Positions 1-7,963 of a DNA stretch of 44,101 nucleotides are shown here, one piece after another. The stretch spans positions 1 to 44,101 of IMG/VR virus record IMGVR_UViG_3300050821_003083. One strand, given 5' to 3'. Positions within the stretch are counted from its first letter, which is position 1; every line of letters starts with the position of its first letter. Origin of the DNA: a virus. Below the pieces are notes generated by a model that was not told the origin of the DNA, searched no databases, and worked only from the letters and a program-made list of their open reading frames with translations. A program made the translations under genes and the position numbers.

Positions 1-2
1 AA

Positions 3-1892
3 TCTTCGTTCGTCTCGACCGACGTGCGCGACGCCATCCTGATGATGCTGCCGTCCCTGGTCCGCATCTTCGCCGCATCCGAAAACGTCATCAGCCTCGT
101 TCCGCGCACGCCGCAGGACGACGCCATGGCCGAGCAGGCGACCAATTACGTCAATTATGTTTTCTGGCAGGATAACCCAGGGTTTCTGACCTTGTATGGC
201 GCCTTCAAGGACGCCCTCACCGTCAAGACCGGCTACATCAAATGGTGGACCGACAACACCCGCGAGGTGAAGCGCAAGAAGTTCGTCAACATCACCATGC
301 AGCAGCTCCAGATGCTCTTGTCCGAGGACCCAAGCGCCAAGGTCCTGCCGGGCTCGCTGCAGCAGAACGACACGGGCGGCCTCGATGTCACCATCGAAGG
401 CGTGACCTCGAAGCCGATCACCCGCGTCGAGGGCGTGCCGCCGGAAGAAATGAGATTGGATCGCTATGCGCGGACGTTCGCCAAGAGCCGCATCGTCGGC
501 CATGAGCGCATCGTCTCCATCGATGAATTGACCGCGATGGGCTACCCGCGCGACCTCGCCGCGAACTACCTGCAGACGCAGGACATCCATAACTTCACCA
601 TGGAGAGCATGATCCGCAATCCAGGGCGGGGCATGTCGAGCCGCGTCGGCGACGGCGTCCTCTATGGCGAGTGGTACGTGCGCGTCGACACCGACGGCGA
701 TGGCGTCGCCGAACTGCGCTACATCTGCACCATGGGCGAGGACCACGCCCTCGTCCGCGACGAACCGGCCAACCGGATCAAGTTCGCGCTCTTTAGCTGC
801 GACCCCATCGCCCACACGCTCGTCGGCGACAGCATCGCGGACCTGACCGTCGATATTCAGAGGATCAAAACCAACATGACGCGCGGCGTGTTGGACAGCC
901 TCGCCGAGAGCATCAACCCCAAGACCGTCGTCAACGAATTGGTCACCAATTTGGATGACGCCTTGAACGACGACCTCGGCGCGGTGATCAGGACGCGCGG
1001 CGACCCAGGCAACGCGGTGCAATTCGCCACCACGCCATTCGTCGGCCAAGCGGCGCTGCCGGTGCTCGAATATCTCGACGCCGTCCAGCAACGCCGCACC
1101 GGCTTATCCGACGCGGCGCGCGGGCTCGACCCGAAGGCCCTGCAATCGTCGACCATGATCGGCGTCGAAGCGGTGATCAATGGCCAGCAGGAGCGCACCG
1201 AATTGGTGGCGCGGGTCCTGGCGGAAACCGGCTTTCGCGATTTGTTTCACGGGCTGTTCAACGAGGTCGTGGAGAACGAGAACCAGGCCCGCACGCTGAA
1301 AATCAATGGGAGCTGGCAGACCTACGACACATCGTTGTTCGACGCCGACATGTCGGTCGAGGTCAACCCGACGCTGGGCAAAGGCTCGGACACGGTGCGG
1401 ATGATGACGCTGCAGCAGATCAAGCAGGACCAGATGATGGTGTTCCAGCAGTTCGGGCCGCAGAACCCGGTCGTCGGCATCCCCGAGATGCTCAACACGA
1501 TCAGCGATATGCTGGAGATCGCCAACATAAAAAATGTGTCGAGGTACTTCAAGACGCCGCCGCCGCAGGTCATCCAGCAGATGCAGCAAGCGCCAAAGGA
1601 GCCCGACGCCATGACCATAGCGGCGATGGCCAACAACGAGCGGGTGAAGGCGCAAACCGCGAAGGACCTCGGGACCCAGCAGTTCAACGCCCAGAAGCAG
1701 GCGATGGACGAGGCCTTCCGCAGGGACAAGCTCGCCCAGCAGCAGGCTTTCGAGGCCGAGAAGATCCGCGTGCAGGAAACCCAGCTCGCCCTCGACCATG
1801 CGGTCGATATAGCCAACGTCGTCGTCGACATGGCCAAGGCCACGGCGCCGCCCGCGCCCAAGGGGCCGAGCGGCGGCTTGCCCGAAGGCTAA
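3..1892 (+). CDS. Portal protein (5' end outside window)
   Basis: This is the dodecameric head-tail connector through which DNA is packaged and ejected. The reading frame is open from the first complete codon at base 3. A GTG at 24 is internal, because the frame upstream reads SSFVSTDV and runs straight into DAILMMLPSLVRIF, the pattern found inside P22/SU10-like portals roughly 60-80 residues from their N-terminus. About 630 residues are visible. The C-terminal 120 residues are Gln/Ala/Lys-rich and helical (residues about 510-600 of the visible part), as in portal barrel regions. It is followed by a small gene, scaffold and capsid, and the large terminase lies at the other end of the window, which is normal head-module order. 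The family call is by recognition; the exact subfamily is not certain. Confidence 0.9.
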   Translation, partial: SSFVSTDVRDAILMMLPSLVRIFAASENVISLVPRTPQDDAMAEQATNYVNYVFWQDNPGFLTLYGAFKDALTVKTGYIKWWTDNTREVKRKKFVNITMQQLQMLLSEDPSAKVLPGSLQQNDTGGLDVTIEGVTSKPITRVEGVPPEEMRLDRYARTFAKSRIVGHERIVSIDELTAMGYPRDLAANYLQTQDIHNFTMESMIRNPGRGMSSRVGDGVLYGEWYVRVDTDGDGVAELRYICTMGEDHALVRDEPANRIKFALFSCDPIAHTLVGDSIADLTVDIQRIKTNMTRGVLDSLAESINPKTVVNELVTNLDDALNDDLGAVIRTRGDPGNAVQFATTPFVGQAALPVLEYLDAVQQRRTGLSDAARGLDPKALQSSTMIGVEAVINGQQERTELVARVLAETGFRDLFHGLFNEVVENENQARTLKINGSWQTYDTSLFDADMSVEVNPTLGKGSDTVRMMTLQQIKQDQMMVFQQFGPQNPVVGIPEMLNTISDMLEIANIKNVSRYFKTPPPQVIQQMQQAPKEPDAMTIAAMANNERVKAQTAKDLGTQQFNAQKQAMDEAFRRDKLAQQQAFEAEKIRVQETQLALDHAVDIANVVVDMAKATAPPAPKGPSGGLPEG

Positions 1893-1923
1893 AAGCGAAG
1901 TATTCATCTGAGCAACCAGTGAA

Positions 1924-1940
1924 GTTGTCACGGGGACAAC
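1924..1940 (+). promoter_or_regulatory. 17-nt GTT...GGG...AAC stem-loop motif
   Basis: GTTGTC and GACAAC pair perfectly around ACGGG. The motif sits directly before the possible TTG start at 1941. It matches the 17-nt consensus GTT-R-N-S-N3-GGG-M-Y-AAC found at the end of five pentamer-repeat elements in this window. It is the copy with the best stem and has no pentamer tract next to it. The function is unknown. Confidence 0.6.
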
Positions 1941-2240
1941 TTGGTTGCCGATGATGTCATGTCGGCGCTGGGCAGCAGAGAAAAGATCGAGAACCTGAGC
2001 GAGCGGCGGGAACTCTCGGCCGCCGCCAAGGCTTTGCTTGCCGACCCGGCCTTCGCTCACGTCTACCGGCAGCTCCGCAACCAGTGGTTCAACGAGCTGC
2101 TCGACACGCCGCACGCCGGCCCCAAGCAGGACGAGCTGGCGACCCGCCTGCGCACTCTCGATTTCATCCCGGTGGCGCTCGGCGCCCTCCTCGACAACTA
2201 CCGCATCGACGCCCAGCGGAGCGCCCGCAATGCCTCCTGA
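1941..2240 (+). CDS. Small head-module protein of unknown function
   Basis: About 99 residues, charged and predicted helical, with no motif I recognise. It lies between portal and scaffold, a place where podovirus-type head modules often carry one small gene. The start is uncertain. TTG at 1941 has a GGGGA stretch four bases upstream, inside the conserved stem-loop at 1924-1940; ATG at 1959 (six codons later) has no clear ribosome-binding site. The 3' end overlaps the scaffold start by 11 nt, which suggests translational coupling. It could be a small assembly or connector-associated protein, but nothing in the sequence proves that. Confidence 0.65.
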   Translation: MVADDVMSALGSREKIENLSERRELSAAAKALLADPAFAHVYRQLRNQWFNELLDTPHAGPKQDELATRLRTLDFIPVALGALLDNYRIDAQRSARNAS

Positions 2241-3387
2241 GGGCCTCGACGAGGCGCGCGAGGCGTTCGCGCAGGAGATCCCGCAGGCCACGCGCCAGCG
2301 CGACCAGGGAGGCCGCTTCGTCTCGACCTCGAAACCCGAGGCGATCTTCCAGCCCCGCGAAATCGAAGGCGACGAGCGGGGCGACACGTCCGACGGCGGG
2401 CCAGACCCGCGCCTGCTCGAACAGGAGAGGAGAATTGCTGATGGCCGGTCTGAAGAAGGGGACAATGTTCCGCAGCCCAAGAAACGCGCTCCAGCCCCCG
2501 CCAACGACAATGACGGCTCAACCCAAGACGAGCCGCCAGAGCGGATCGGCAAAGACCCCGACGATGCCGGTCCAGACGGCGAAAAACCAGACAAGGGGGC
2601 CGGTCCCGAAGGGGAGCAAGGCGAGGACACCTCCCCCCGGTACAAAATTCAGGTAGACGGCGAAGAGCGCGAGGTCAGCCTCAACGAGGCGCTCAGGGGC
2701 TACCAGCGCGAGGAGACGTTCAACACCCGCATGCGGCAGATGGTCGAGGTCGCCAAGACCATCGACGAGCGCGGCGCCCAGGCCCAGCAGGCGCGCGAGG
2801 CCTACATCCAGCTCTGCCAGAACCAAGAGCAGGAGTTCGCCGCGCTGATCCCCAAGGAGCCCGACTGGGAGCAGCTCTACAAGCAGGACCCGGCCGCCGC
2901 CCACCAGCTCGAAAACAACTACCGCGCCGTCTACGGCACGCTGAACCAGATCCGCCAGCGGCGCGAGCATGCGCAGCGCGAGGCCTACCAAGCCCACGCC
3001 CAGCAGACCGCCAGTTACGCCAGGGCCGAGTTCGATAAATTCCGCTCGAAGAACAAGCTCGCCAACCAAACCGAGATCGACCACGCCATCCAAGGCATGC
3101 GCCGCACCGCCGCCTCGCACGGCTTCTCCGAGGACGAGATCGGCACGACCTACGACGAGCGCATGCTGTCGATCCTGCTCAAGGCCGCCAAGTACGACCG
3201 CATGCAGGCCAACAAACCCTTCCCCGTGCAGCCCGAGCGCCAGGGCGCGCTGCAGCCGGGTTCCGCCCCCCGCGTCGGCAACGGCGCGCAACGTTCGATG
3301 AACGAGGCCCAGAAGAGGCTCGCATCCACCGGCCGCGTCGACGACGCGGCAGCGGTGATGGCCCAGTTCATTCGGGGCCGACAATAA
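2230..3387 (+). CDS. Head scaffolding protein
   Basis: A 385-residue, strongly acidic and Gln/Glu/Arg-rich protein with no membrane segment. Residues about 30-140 are disordered and rich in Pro, Asp and Glu. Residues about 150-300 form long helical, coiled-coil-prone stretches (many QQAREAY and RREHAQREA type heptads). The position between portal and major capsid protein is the diagnostic evidence for an internal scaffold that templates procapsid assembly and then leaves. I chose ATG 2230 rather than an upstream in-frame start because the preceding gene occupies that DNA in another frame. The role is inferred from composition and gene order. Confidence 0.75.
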   Translation: MPPEGLDEAREAFAQEIPQATRQRDQGGRFVSTSKPEAIFQPREIEGDERGDTSDGGPDPRLLEQERRIADGRSEEGDNVPQPKKRAPAPANDNDGSTQDEPPERIGKDPDDAGPDGEKPDKGAGPEGEQGEDTSPRYKIQVDGEEREVSLNEALRGYQREETFNTRMRQMVEVAKTIDERGAQAQQAREAYIQLCQNQEQEFAALIPKEPDWEQLYKQDPAAAHQLENNYRAVYGTLNQIRQRREHAQREAYQAHAQQTASYARAEFDKFRSKNKLANQTEIDHAIQGMRRTAASHGFSEDEIGTTYDERMLSILLKAAKYDRMQANKPFPVQPERQGALQPGSAPRVGNGAQRSMNEAQKRLASTGRVDDAAAVMAQFIRGRQ

Positions 3388-3481
3388 GTCCGGCTTAACC
3401 GGAGCTTATGTCCAGTCTATGGGCTGGAGCACATAGTCTAGACCTTCGGGCTAGAGCCAATTGTTCGCCGTTAATCGGCGA
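3388..3481 (+). promoter_or_regulatory. Structured leader of the capsid gene (four hairpins)
   Basis: Four consecutive hairpins fill the scaffold-capsid gap: TCCGG/CCGGA (3389-3403), TCCAG/CTGGA (3411-3428, with ATGT/ACAT flanks), TCTAG/CTAGA (3437-3455) and TCGCCG/CGGCGA (3465-3481). The first three share the frame GTCYRG-loop-CYRGAGC, and the paired positions change together (CGG/CCG, CAG/CTG, TAG/CTA). This covariation points to a conserved RNA structure upstream of the most highly expressed phage gene. Confidence 0.65.
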
Positions 3482-3511
3482 CGATCCCTCTTGCCCGAAA
3501 GGAGCTACCCC

Positions 3512-4504
3512 GTGCCCCAGGTCACGAACGCCTTTACTACCTACAATGCCCAAGCAAACCGCGAAGATCTCAGCAATGCCATCTATAACATTGACCCGTT
3601 CGATACGCCGGTCATGTCGGCTATTCGGAGGCGCAATGTAAAGAACCGGCTGTTCGATTGGCAGACTGAGTTCCTGCCGCTGGTTAACCTTGCGAATGCT
3701 CAACTGGAAGGGTTTGCGCTGGCTAACGGCCCGTCTCAGCCGACGATCCGCCGCAACAACATCACCCAGATCAGCGAGCGCGACGCGACCGTGTCTGGCT
3801 CGCAGGAGGAGAGCGACGCGGCGGGCAAGGGGAGCGAGATGGCTCACCAGATGGCCCTCGCCGCCAAGGTGTTGAAGTCGGACATGGAGAGCATCCTCTG
3901 CTCTCGTCAGGCCCGCAGCGCCGACACCTCGGCCAACTACCAGACCACGCCGCGCACGACCGAGGCGTTCTCCCACTGGCTCGGCCGCGCCACCGACAAG
4001 AACTCGAACGTCGCTGCAGCGGTGGCGCCCGGCACCGTCGTCACCGCCTTGCCGGTGGCGGCGACCGACGCCTTCCCCGCCATCGTCGCCGGGTCGCAAG
4101 TGTCGATCACCGAGGCGATGCTCGGCGATGCGATGCAGCAAGCCTATCAAAATGGTGGATCGCCCAGCATGTGGATCGTCCCGCCGGGGCCCAAGAGAAC
4201 CATCTCGACGTTCGTCGGCCGCTCGACCACGCAGGTCCTCGTCGGCAAGACGGAAGTAGTAAGCACCATCGACGTCATTGCGACTGACTTCGGCCGCATC
4301 AAGGTCGCTCCGTCGCGTTGGCTCGCGCCGGATGTCGGGCTCCTGATCGACCCCGATTACGCCGCCGTGGCCTTCTTCAGGGCCTTCAGGCAATTTCTCA
4401 TGGCTAGAGTGGGAGATGCAGAGACTAGAATGATTGTCTGCGAGTGGGGCTTGGAGATGCGCAACCCGTTGGCGCACATCCTGTTCAACGGCATCAAGAA
4501 GTGA
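3512..4504 (+). CDS. Major capsid protein, SU10/DUF5309-like
   Basis: A 330-residue protein matching the SU10-type (DUF5309) capsid family by its N-terminal pattern, ending NAIYNIDPFDTPVMSAI, then a basic RRRNVKNRLFDWQTE segment and a late core region with APSRWLAP and LLIDPDYAAVAFFRAF. It should adopt the HK97 fold and form the icosahedral shell. The start is GTG 3512, six bases after a strong GGAG; an upstream in-frame TTG at 3461 would lie within the hairpin leader and is rejected. Three covarying hairpins precede the gene. A repeat element with a perfect 9-bp hairpin follows its stop codon. Confidence 0.88.
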   Translation: MPQVTNAFTTYNAQANREDLSNAIYNIDPFDTPVMSAIRRRNVKNRLFDWQTEFLPLVNLANAQLEGFALANGPSQPTIRRNNITQISERDATVSGSQEESDAAGKGSEMAHQMALAAKVLKSDMESILCSRQARSADTSANYQTTPRTTEAFSHWLGRATDKNSNVAAAVAPGTVVTALPVAATDAFPAIVAGSQVSITEAMLGDAMQQAYQNGGSPSMWIVPPGPKRTISTFVGRSTTQVLVGKTEVVSTIDVIATDFGRIKVAPSRWLAPDVGLLIDPDYAAVAFFRAFRQFLMARVGDAETRMIVCEWGLEMRNPLAHILFNGIKK

Positions 4505-4521
4505 GCCTGAGCAAAGCAGAA

Positions 4522-4637
4522 GCGGCGGCCAACCGGCCGCCGCCCCACGCCCCGCTATGCCGGGCCATGCTCGGCCGCGCCAATCCAGGCATTGCCTTGC
4601 CACCCACCGCCTCGCCGTGCGTTGCGCGAGGGCCAAC
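4522..4637. repeat. Composite element 1: hairpin + (CCNNG)16 + stem-loop motif
   Basis: A perfect 9-bp hairpin GCGGCGGCC/GGCCGCCGC (4522-4543) follows the capsid stop. From 4545 to 4624 the sequence reads as 16 consecutive pentamers of the form CCNNG in one register. The tract then runs into the 17-nt motif GTT...GGGCCAAC (4621-4637), three bases before the next ATG. The GCC strand is the coding strand here. The hairpin may act as a terminator for capsid mRNA, although no clean T run follows it on this strand. Confidence 0.75.
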
Positions 4638-4640
4638 CTA

Positions 4641-4940
4641 ATGTCTGAGCGGCGCCGCGTCTACCGCGACAGCGATGGGGTCAGGAGAACCGCCATCTGG
4701 GACGACGAGGACCCCGAGCAGGTCACCGTCCACACCCAGCAGGACGTCGAGCCCATCCTCGACAGCATCGAGCGTGACCGCGAGACCATGGCCCACAATG
4801 GCCACAACAAACTCTTGGGCCGCTTCCCGGTCGAGGTTTTCGAGCGCAGCGTCCGCGAGACGTGGGGCGAGGACGACTGGGCGCGCTACCTCAACTCAGC
4901 CGAGGCCGCGCCGTTTCGCATCTGGCGGGGGCGCGTCTGA
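4641..4940 (+). CDS. Conserved phage protein of unknown function
   Basis: A 99-residue acidic protein with the visible segments GVRRTAIWDDEDP, TQQDVEPILDSIERDRE and a C-terminal FRIWRGRV. I have the impression that this pattern recurs in rhizobial phages just after the capsid gene, but I cannot confirm it here. ATG 4641 begins three bases after the conserved stem-loop motif, so the motif replaces a normal Shine-Dalgarno region. The stop overlaps the endolysin start (TGATG). The position suggests a head or lysis-junction protein; no catalytic motif is visible. Confidence 0.75.
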   Translation: MSERRRVYRDSDGVRRTAIWDDEDPEQVTVHTQQDVEPILDSIERDRETMAHNGHNKLLGRFPVEVFERSVRETWGEDDWARYLNSAEAAPFRIWRGRV

Positions 4941-5542
4941 TGGTCGACGAACCGCAACGGACGTTGACCGATGCGGACTTCGCCCGCGCCGCCAAGGAGC
5001 TGAACGTCGAGGAGGCGGCGATCCGCGCCGTGGCCGAGGTCGAGGCGGCCGGGGCCGGGTTCCTGCCCGACGGCAGACCAAGCATTTTGTACGAAGCCCA
5101 CATCTTCCACAAAGAGACGGGCGGCAAACACGCGGGCGCCAAGGATCGGCGCGGCGTCGCGCTCTCTTCGCCGTCGTGGAACAAGAACCTCTACGGCGCG
5201 ACCGGCGCGGCCCAACACGCCCGCTATGAGGACGCGCGTGCGCTCAACCCCGACGCGGCCAACAAGGCCTGCTCTTGGGGAACGTTCCAGATCCTCGGCC
5301 AGAACCACAAGGCCTGCGGCTTCGACAGTAGCCAAGAGTTCGTCGACGCGATGTGGACCGGCGGCGCCAGCGCGCACCTCGACGCCTTCGTCAAGTTCAT
5401 CAAGGCCAACAACCTCGACGGGAGCTTACGCAACAAGCAGTGGGCGACGTTCGCGCGCGGCTACAACGGACCCGGTTACGCGCAGAACGCCTACGACAAG
5501 AAGATGGCTGCGGCCTATGCGCGCTGGAAAGCGAAGAAGTGA
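4940..5542 (+). CDS. Endolysin, N-acetylmuramidase family
   Basis: A 200-residue protein resembling the N-acetylmuramidase (DUF3380) endolysins. Residues about 25-50 (EEAAIRAVAEVEAAGAGFLP) carry the expected glutamates near the N-terminus. RPSILYEAHIFHKETGG and SWGTFQILGQNHKACGF follow, with a C-terminal KQWATFARGYNGPGYAQNAYDKK segment typical of the fold. It cleaves the glycan backbone of peptidoglycan at the end of infection. No signal peptide is visible, so release should depend on the holin encoded immediately downstream (5542, TGATG overlap). ATG 4940 overlaps the stop of the preceding gene. Confidence 0.9.
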   Translation: MVDEPQRTLTDADFARAAKELNVEEAAIRAVAEVEAAGAGFLPDGRPSILYEAHIFHKETGGKHAGAKDRRGVALSSPSWNKNLYGATGAAQHARYEDARALNPDAANKACSWGTFQILGQNHKACGFDSSQEFVDAMWTGGASAHLDAFVKFIKANNLDGSLRNKQWATFARGYNGPGYAQNAYDKKMAAAYARWKAKK

Positions 5543-5895
5543 TGGAAAGCCTCCTCTCCGAATTGCAGACGGTTCTCACCACGCTCGCGGCGGCGGCGGT
5601 CACCGCGCTCTGCGTCTACGCGATCAACTGGCTGCGCGAGAAGCTTGGCATCGAGAAGAGCGACAGCAACGAGGAGGCGATCCGGCGCGCGGCGACGACC
5701 GAAGCTGGCAAGCTCATTCAGATCGGCGCGATTGATGACCCGCAGCGCATCCTCGAAAGCGCGACCAAGCTGATCGCCGATCTGCAGCCGCAGGTGAAAG
5801 CCGAGGGCTACACGACCGTTGACATCAAGGACATGATCATCGGCGCGGCGGGCATCGTGTTCCCGCCCGCCAATCTCCTCAAGCTCTTGAAGTGA
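5542..5895 (+). CDS. Holin, LLH-like
   Basis: A 117-residue protein with one N-terminal transmembrane helix (residues about 10-31, rich in Leu, Ala and Val), followed by WLREKLGIEK and an amphipathic, charged cytoplasmic domain. This layout fits the phage LLH-type holin family, whose members sit beside an endolysin. It would permeabilise the inner membrane and let the muramidase out. The start overlaps the endolysin stop. The assignment rests on topology and context; a regulator of lysis is the main alternative. Confidence 0.72.
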   Translation: MESLLSELQTVLTTLAAAAVTALCVYAINWLREKLGIEKSDSNEEAIRRAATTEAGKLIQIGAIDDPQRILESATKLIADLQPQVKAEGYTTVDIKDMIIGAAGIVFPPANLLKLLK

Positions 5896-5898
5896 ACC

Positions 5899-6213
5899 AT
5901 GGCCGCATCTGACGTTCCGCAATATGCGCCGATCCCCAAGCTGCTGGACTACCCGGCGTCGCTGGGGCTGGGGATCGCCGTCGTGCTTACGTCGATGTTG
6001 CTGGTTGTGGTGAGCCGGTTCGATGCGACCGGCGGCACGCTCACCATCTCGCTCTTGGTCATCATGGCGTTTCTCGGTCTGGTCACCTTCTGCGCATTCT
6101 TCACGGTTCCCACCGACGAGATCACCTCAGGCGCGATAGGCGGCCTCGTCGCCGCGTTCGGCGCGGTCGTCGCCTACTGGCTCGGCCGCAACAAGAAGGA
6201 CCGCGAACCATGA
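5899..6213 (+). CDS. Small membrane protein, possible second holin
   Basis: A 104-residue protein with three hydrophobic segments, at residues about 22-40, 48-68 and 77-95. The C-terminus is basic (WLGRNKKDREP) and presumably cytoplasmic. Three-helix topology, size and position right behind the endolysin and a holin-like gene suggest a second holin or an antiholin, but no family motif is recognised. The start ATG is three bases after the previous stop. Confidence 0.68.
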   Translation: MAASDVPQYAPIPKLLDYPASLGLGIAVVLTSMLLVVVSRFDATGGTLTISLLVIMAFLGLVTFCAFFTVPTDEITSGAIGGLVAAFGAVVAYWLGRNKKDREP

Positions 6214-6235
6214 TCGGCGCGCAAGGAGGAGAGCC

Positions 6236-6409
6236 ATGCCAATCGGCCTAATCTTCTGGGTGATCATGCTGTTCTGGCTGCTGACCCAGTTCGGCATTTG
6301 GTGGGGCGTCAGCGACAACCGTCTTGGCTACGCCAATAGCTTCCTCTTGTGGGTGCTTCTGGCCTGCCTCGGCTGGCAAGTGTTCGGCCCGATGATCCGC
6401 GCGGGATGA
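6236..6409 (+). CDS. 57-residue two-helix membrane protein
   Basis: Short but well supported. AGGAGGA lies just upstream of ATG 6236, and the product is almost wholly hydrophobic, with helices at residues about 3-23 and 34-51 separated by a polar GVSDNRLGYANS loop. It lies in the lysis gene cluster between two other membrane proteins, with short gaps. Its role is unknown; a lysis accessory function is an inference from position only. Confidence 0.65.
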   Translation: MPIGLIFWVIMLFWLLTQFGIWWGVSDNRLGYANSFLLWVLLACLGWQVFGPMIRAG

Positions 6410-6413
6410 TGCT

Positions 6414-6587
6414 ATGTCTATTGGACTGATCCTCGTCATCATCCTGATCGTCGTCCTGTTCGGCGGCCTGGGCGGCGGCTCAGTCGCGCCATGGGGCTAC
6501 GGCTACGGCTTCGGCCACTACGGCGTCGGCGGCATCGGCACGATCCTCGTCGTCATCCTCATCCTCGCACTGCTGGGCTACCTGTGA
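6414..6587 (+). CDS. DUF3309-like 57-residue membrane protein
   Basis: The product begins with a hydrophobic helix (MSIGLILVIILIVVLFGGLG), has a Gly/Tyr-rich middle (WGYGYGFGHYGVGG), and ends with a second helix. That hydrophobic, Gly/Tyr, hydrophobic plan matches the DUF3309 family of tiny proteobacterial membrane proteins, which are uncommon in phages. The ATG is five bases after the previous stop, and the TGA overlaps the GTG start of the next gene. The function is unknown. Both flanking small membrane genes lie in the lysis cluster. Confidence 0.65.
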   Translation: MSIGLILVIILIVVLFGGLGGGSVAPWGYGYGFGHYGVGGIGTILVVILILALLGYL

Positions 6588-7069
6588 CCTTCGATCATAA
6601 GACCTACAATCGCGCGTACTACCTCGCGAACAAGGGGCGCATCGCCGCAAACGTGCTTGCGTGGCAAACCGCCAATCCTGAAAAGACGCGAGCGTACAAG
6701 CGCAAGAACGAGAATGCCCGCGCCGCGCGCTATTATCGAGAAAACCGCGAGGCCGTTGTCGCGCGGGTCAAGACGTACGCTGAGAAAAACAGTGCCTCAG
6801 TTCTCATCAAGAGGCGCGTCTGGGCCGGTGAGGTGATGTCTGGCGCAATCCCGCCTTGGCTGACTGACCAACACCTTGATGCAATGCAGTGGTTCTATGA
6901 CGAGGCTCGCCGCCTAACCAAGGAAACTGGCGTCTCGCATGTCGTCGATCACATCGAGCCTCTCAACGGCGCGCATTCTTGCGGCCTTCATGTTCCGTGG
7001 AACCTCCAAGTCCTGACGGACAGCGAGAACAAGCGGAAGAGGTGGGAGGATCGGCTTGTCGGACTATAG
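6584..7069 (+). CDS. HNH endonuclease
   Basis: A 161-residue protein with an N-terminal basic helical region (repeated Tyr-Arg/Lys, residues 5-70) and a C-terminal HNH-type nuclease. Visible are VVDHIEPLNG (D122, H123), a conserved Asn in VPWNLQVL (N140) and SENKRKR (N149 onward). The spacing is that of free-standing phage HNH homing-type enzymes. It starts at GTG 6584, overlapping the previous stop, and ends inside the adaptor gene start. It is probably a selfish insertion between the lysis and tail modules; a role in packaging is possible but less likely because it is not near the terminase. Confidence 0.82.
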   Translation: MTFDHKTYNRAYYLANKGRIAANVLAWQTANPEKTRAYKRKNENARAARYYRENREAVVARVKTYAEKNSASVLIKRRVWAGEVMSGAIPPWLTDQHLDAMQWFYDEARRLTKETGVSHVVDHIEPLNGAHSCGLHVPWNLQVLTDSENKRKRWEDRLVGL

Positions 7070-7682
7070 CGACTTCAAAACGTCGGTCGCGGAATGGGCC
7101 AACCGCCAGGACTGGAGCGATGCGCTCGTCACCAGCTTCGTCCGCATGGCGGAAAGTAAGTTTAATCAAGAGCTGCGCGTGGCGCAGATGATCCAGATGG
7201 ACGACGGGATCATCACCTCGCGCTGCGCGCAATTGCCCGACGACTGGCTGGCGATGGACCTCGTCCGCGTCGCCAACGAGAACGGCGCCGACGGCTTCCT
7301 CACCGCCCGCTACAAGTCCCGCGACGAGTTCTTCAATCAGAAGGACACGCACACGTGGATGTACTACACGCTCGTCGGCTCGACGATGTACTTCGGCGGC
7401 ACGCCCGATCCGGTCGACGGCGTCGAGTACAAGCTCGCCTACTATGGCGAAGTCCCCACCTTCTCCGATACGCAGCAGAGCTGGATCTACACCAAGCATC
7501 CGCAGCTCTACCTGTTCGCCGCGTTGATGCACTCCGGTCTGCACGCCGTGGGCGAGGAACAGGGGGCGGCGAACTTTAAGCAGCTCGCCGAGGACGAGAT
7601 CCAGAAGCTCAACACCGCCCACCTGGGCGCGAAGGCGTCAGGCTCGCGCGTCACCCGGCCGCGCCATCGGACCTTCGGATGA
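7056..7682 (+). CDS. Head-tail adaptor protein, SU10-like
   Basis: A 208-residue protein. The N-terminus (about 1-45) has the adaptor pattern of a helical segment ending in VTSFVRMAESKFNQELRVAQM, followed by LPDDWLAMDLVRV and later WIYTKHPQLYLFAALMHSG. This is the arrangement in phage adaptor proteins that bind beneath the portal and connect it to the tail. I chose TTG 7056 because GGGAGGA precedes it by five bases, even though the start lies inside the HNH gene end. The stop overlaps the next ATG. Confidence 0.78.
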   Translation: MSDYSDFKTSVAEWANRQDWSDALVTSFVRMAESKFNQELRVAQMIQMDDGIITSRCAQLPDDWLAMDLVRVANENGADGFLTARYKSRDEFFNQKDTHTWMYYTLVGSTMYFGGTPDPVDGVEYKLAYYGEVPTFSDTQQSWIYTKHPQLYLFAALMHSGLHAVGEEQGAANFKQLAEDEIQKLNTAHLGAKASGSRVTRPRHRTFG

Positions 7683-7963
7683 ACGCGCCGTGGACGCCTG
7701 ACCCCTGCGGGGACGATGCGGGCTGGACCGAGCTCGTCCCGCCGCTGACGCCCTGGCCGCCGGGGCCGTGTCTGGACGACGCGGGCTGGACGGGCGTCAC
7801 CGTCTGCCGCAGGCCCTATGGCGTCGCCGCCTATGGGCCAGGGCCTTACGGGCGCTGCGCCATCGTCGGCGGCGGCGTCTGGGGATCGTCGATGGTCTGC
7901 GCGCCGTTCAGCCAGCAGGCGCCGCTTCCGCCCGTGCCATGGGGGCGCAGCGCCCGTGGGTGA
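7679..7963 (+). CDS. Pro/Gly/Trp-rich small virion protein
   Basis: 94 residues containing an internal duplication: DDAGWTELVPP near residue 12 and DDAGWTGVTV near residue 33, each preceded by PDPC or PGPC. It also contains PYGVAAYGPGPYGR. No known domain is visible. It is sandwiched between adaptor and fibre with overlaps on both sides, so it is probably translated and may be a minor tail or fibre-attachment protein. The function is unproven. Confidence 0.65.
   Translation: MNAPWTPDPCGDDAGWTELVPPLTPWPPGPCLDDAGWTGVTVCRRPYGVAAYGPGPYGRCAIVGGGVWGSSMVCAPFSQQAPLPPVPWGRSARG

Noticed and set aside
1104-2645. 513-codon minus-strand frame opposite portal and scaffold
   Set aside because: It is antisense to two well-supported genes, has Arg/Leu/Gly-rich shadow composition and no ribosome site.
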